A DNA stretch of 7,483 bases, from assembly GCA_029263035.1 (NCBI GenBank), contig JAJCYF010000180.1:1-7483 (forward strand), in the 5' to 3' direction. The translations under genes and the position numbers were made by a program. Under the pieces are notes generated by a model, which was not told the origin of the DNA, searched no databases, and saw nothing but the letters and a program-made list of their open reading frames with translations. Each line of letters begins with the position of its first letter. Within the stretch, counting starts at the first letter, position 1. Shown here piece by piece: positions 6,319-7,483 of this stretch. Origin of the DNA: Actinomycetes bacterium (GTDB taxonomy: Bacteria; Actinomycetota; CADDZG01; JAHWKV01).

Positions 6319-7329
6319 ATGGTCGGCAAAGCTCGGCGTTTGGCAGCACTGGTATGCGTGATGGTTCTGGCCGCCGGGTGCTCGCAACCCGCCGGGGACG
6401 AGGACGGCGAGTCCACCTCGGGACGGCTGCAGATAGCCACCACGGTGGCCCCGATCACCAGCATCGTCGCCAATGTGGTGGGCGACTTGGCGGACGTCAC
6501 CGGTATCGTCCCCGAGGGCACCAACTCCCATACCTTCGACCCCTCCCCCGGCGTCGCCGAGCTGCTCTCCACGGCCGACCTGATCTTCATCAACGGGCTG
6601 AAGCTGGAGGAGCCCACGCTGGCCCTGGCGGAGGACAACCAGAAGGACGGGGCGGAAATCATCGAGCTCGGGACCCTGACCATCGACGAGGACGAGTACG
6701 TCTACGACTTCTCGTTCCCCGAGGACGGCGGAAAGCCCAACCCCCACCTGTGGACCGACCCGACGCTGGTCCGCAACTACGCCGAGATCGTCCGGGACGA
6801 GGTTTCGGCGGCGGACCCGGACAACGCCGGCGCCTACTCGGACAACTTCGATGCGTTTTCGGCCCGGATCGAGGAGTTCGACCGGGTCATGCGCACCAGC
6901 TTCGACACGGTGCCCCGCGAGGACCGCAAGCTGCTGACCTACCACGACGCCTACGCCTACTTCGCCCAGACCTACGACTGGACGGTGGTCGGGGCCATCC
7001 AGGTCTCCGACTTCGAGGACCCGACCCCCCGGGAGGTCGCGGACCTCATCGACCAGGTGCGGAACGAAAACGTCAAGGCGGTCTTTGGCTCCGAGGTGTT
7101 TCCCAGCCCGGTCCTGGAGCAGATCGGCCGGGAGACCGGCATTCGCTACGTCGATGTCCTGCGGGACGACGACCTTCCCGGCGAGCCCGGCGACCCGGAG
7201 CACTCGTGGATGGGGCTGATGCGCTTCAACTACGTGACGATGGTGGAGTCGCTGGGCGGGGACGCGGCAGCTCTGAAGGCCTTCGACGTATCGGACGTTG
7301 CGCCGGACGAGGCCGAGTATCCCCAATGA
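6319..7329 (+). CDS. znuA: Zinc/manganese-type ABC transporter substrate-binding lipoprotein (ZnuA/TroA family)
   Basis: This 336-residue cluster A-I solute-binding protein captures a divalent metal outside the membrane for its ABC importer. A signal peptide with lipobox LAAGC (17-21) makes Cys21 the lipidated residue. Likely metal ligands by family pattern are His71 (SHTFDPSP), His143 (NPHLWTDP), His209 (TYHDAY) and Asp279 (YVDVL). GSEVFPSPVLEQIGRETG (257-274) is also typical of the family. His rather than Glu at the third position favours zinc over manganese, but specificity cannot be settled from sequence. In place of the His-rich loop of many ZnuA proteins there is an acidic stretch at about 122-136. 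The ATG is supported by GGAGG at 6309-6313 with a 5-nt spacer. The stop overlaps the start of the next gene, an ABC ATPase, as ATGA. Confidence 0.92.
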   Translation: MVGKARRLAALVCVMVLAAGCSQPAGDEDGESTSGRLQIATTVAPITSIVANVVGDLADVTGIVPEGTNSHTFDPSPGVAELLSTADLIFINGLKLEEPTLALAEDNQKDGAEIIELGTLTIDEDEYVYDFSFPEDGGKPNPHLWTDPTLVRNYAEIVRDEVSAADPDNAGAYSDNFDAFSARIEEFDRVMRTSFDTVPREDRKLLTYHDAYAYFAQTYDWTVVGAIQVSDFEDPTPREVADLIDQVRNENVKAVFGSEVFPSPVLEQIGRETGIRYVDVLRDDDLPGEPGDPEHSWMGLMRFNYVTMVESLGGDAAALKAFDVSDVAPDEAEYPQ

Positions 7330-7483
7330 CCACCCCGCTGATCGCCGTCGACCGGATCACCTGCACCTACGGCACCGAGCCGGTCCTGGTGAACGTCGAG
7401 CTGGAGGTCGGCCCCACCGACTTCATCGGCGTCGTCGGGCCCTCGGGATCCGGTAAGACCACACTTCTCAAGGCCCTGCTGGG
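7326..7483 (+). CDS. znuC: Metal ABC transporter ATP-binding protein, N-terminal fragment (cut by window edge)
   Basis: Only the first 52 codons lie in the window. They show the start of an ABC ATPase: a short N-terminal strand, an aromatic A-loop residue (Tyr15), and a complete Walker A motif GPSGSGKTT (38-46) followed by LLKALL. The start ATG overlaps the stop of the substrate-binding protein gene as ATGA, so the two are translationally coupled and should form one importer, with a permease gene expected further right. The Walker B, signature and switch motifs are outside the window. The znuC assignment comes from the partner gene rather than from specific residues. Confidence 0.85.
   Translation, partial: MTTPLIAVDRITCTYGTEPVLVNVELEVGPTDFIGVVGPSGSGKTTLLKALL

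Noticed and set aside
6028..7326. Minus-strand frame of 432 codons opposite the metal-binding lipoprotein gene.
   Set aside because: It is antisense to a well-supported gene and its Val/Gly/Arg-rich translation has no recognisable domain.

Overview
The window is GC-rich bacterial chromosome with tightly packed genes. Start codons include GTG and TTG, and most genes have strong GGAGG-type ribosome binding sites. A high-GC bacterium, probably an Actinomycetota lineage, fits this, but no marker gene here fixes the taxonomy. I saw no mobile element, CRISPR array, rRNA or credible tRNA.

Layout. Bases 1-171 are a margin with no supported gene. On the minus strand, reading right to left, there are two gene groups. 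The first (6148 to 3858) is creD, a 63-codon membrane-protein gene overlapping it by 4 nt (GTGA), and a gene for a two-domain protein. That protein joins a T4 endonuclease V-like pyrimidine-dimer glycosylase domain to a YbgA-like DUF1722 domain. The second (3715 to 172) is comEA, comEC and a small protein with two peptidoglycan-binding repeats. A promoter-like element (3785-3813) and a perfect 10-bp tandem repeat precede comEA. On the plus strand, divergent from creD, a zinc/manganese-type ABC importer operon begins: a substrate-binding lipoprotein gene, then an ATPase gene starting with an ATGA overlap and cut by the window edge. A 23-bp imperfect palindrome over the putative -35 of this operon looks like a metal-repressor (Zur-type) operator.

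How the genes work together. ComEA binds incoming double-stranded DNA at the outer face of the membrane. ComEC forms the channel for single-strand uptake and carries a metallo-beta-lactamase-fold domain thought to degrade the other strand. The ABC system captures and imports a divalent metal, most likely zinc. CreD is an envelope-integrity membrane protein of poorly known mechanism.

The most interesting item is the dimer-glycosylase/DUF1722 fusion. DUF1722 (E. coli YbgA) is a domain of unclear function encoded beside the photolyase gene phr in E. coli. Finding it fused to a UV-damage glycosylase-like domain independently links it to UV repair.
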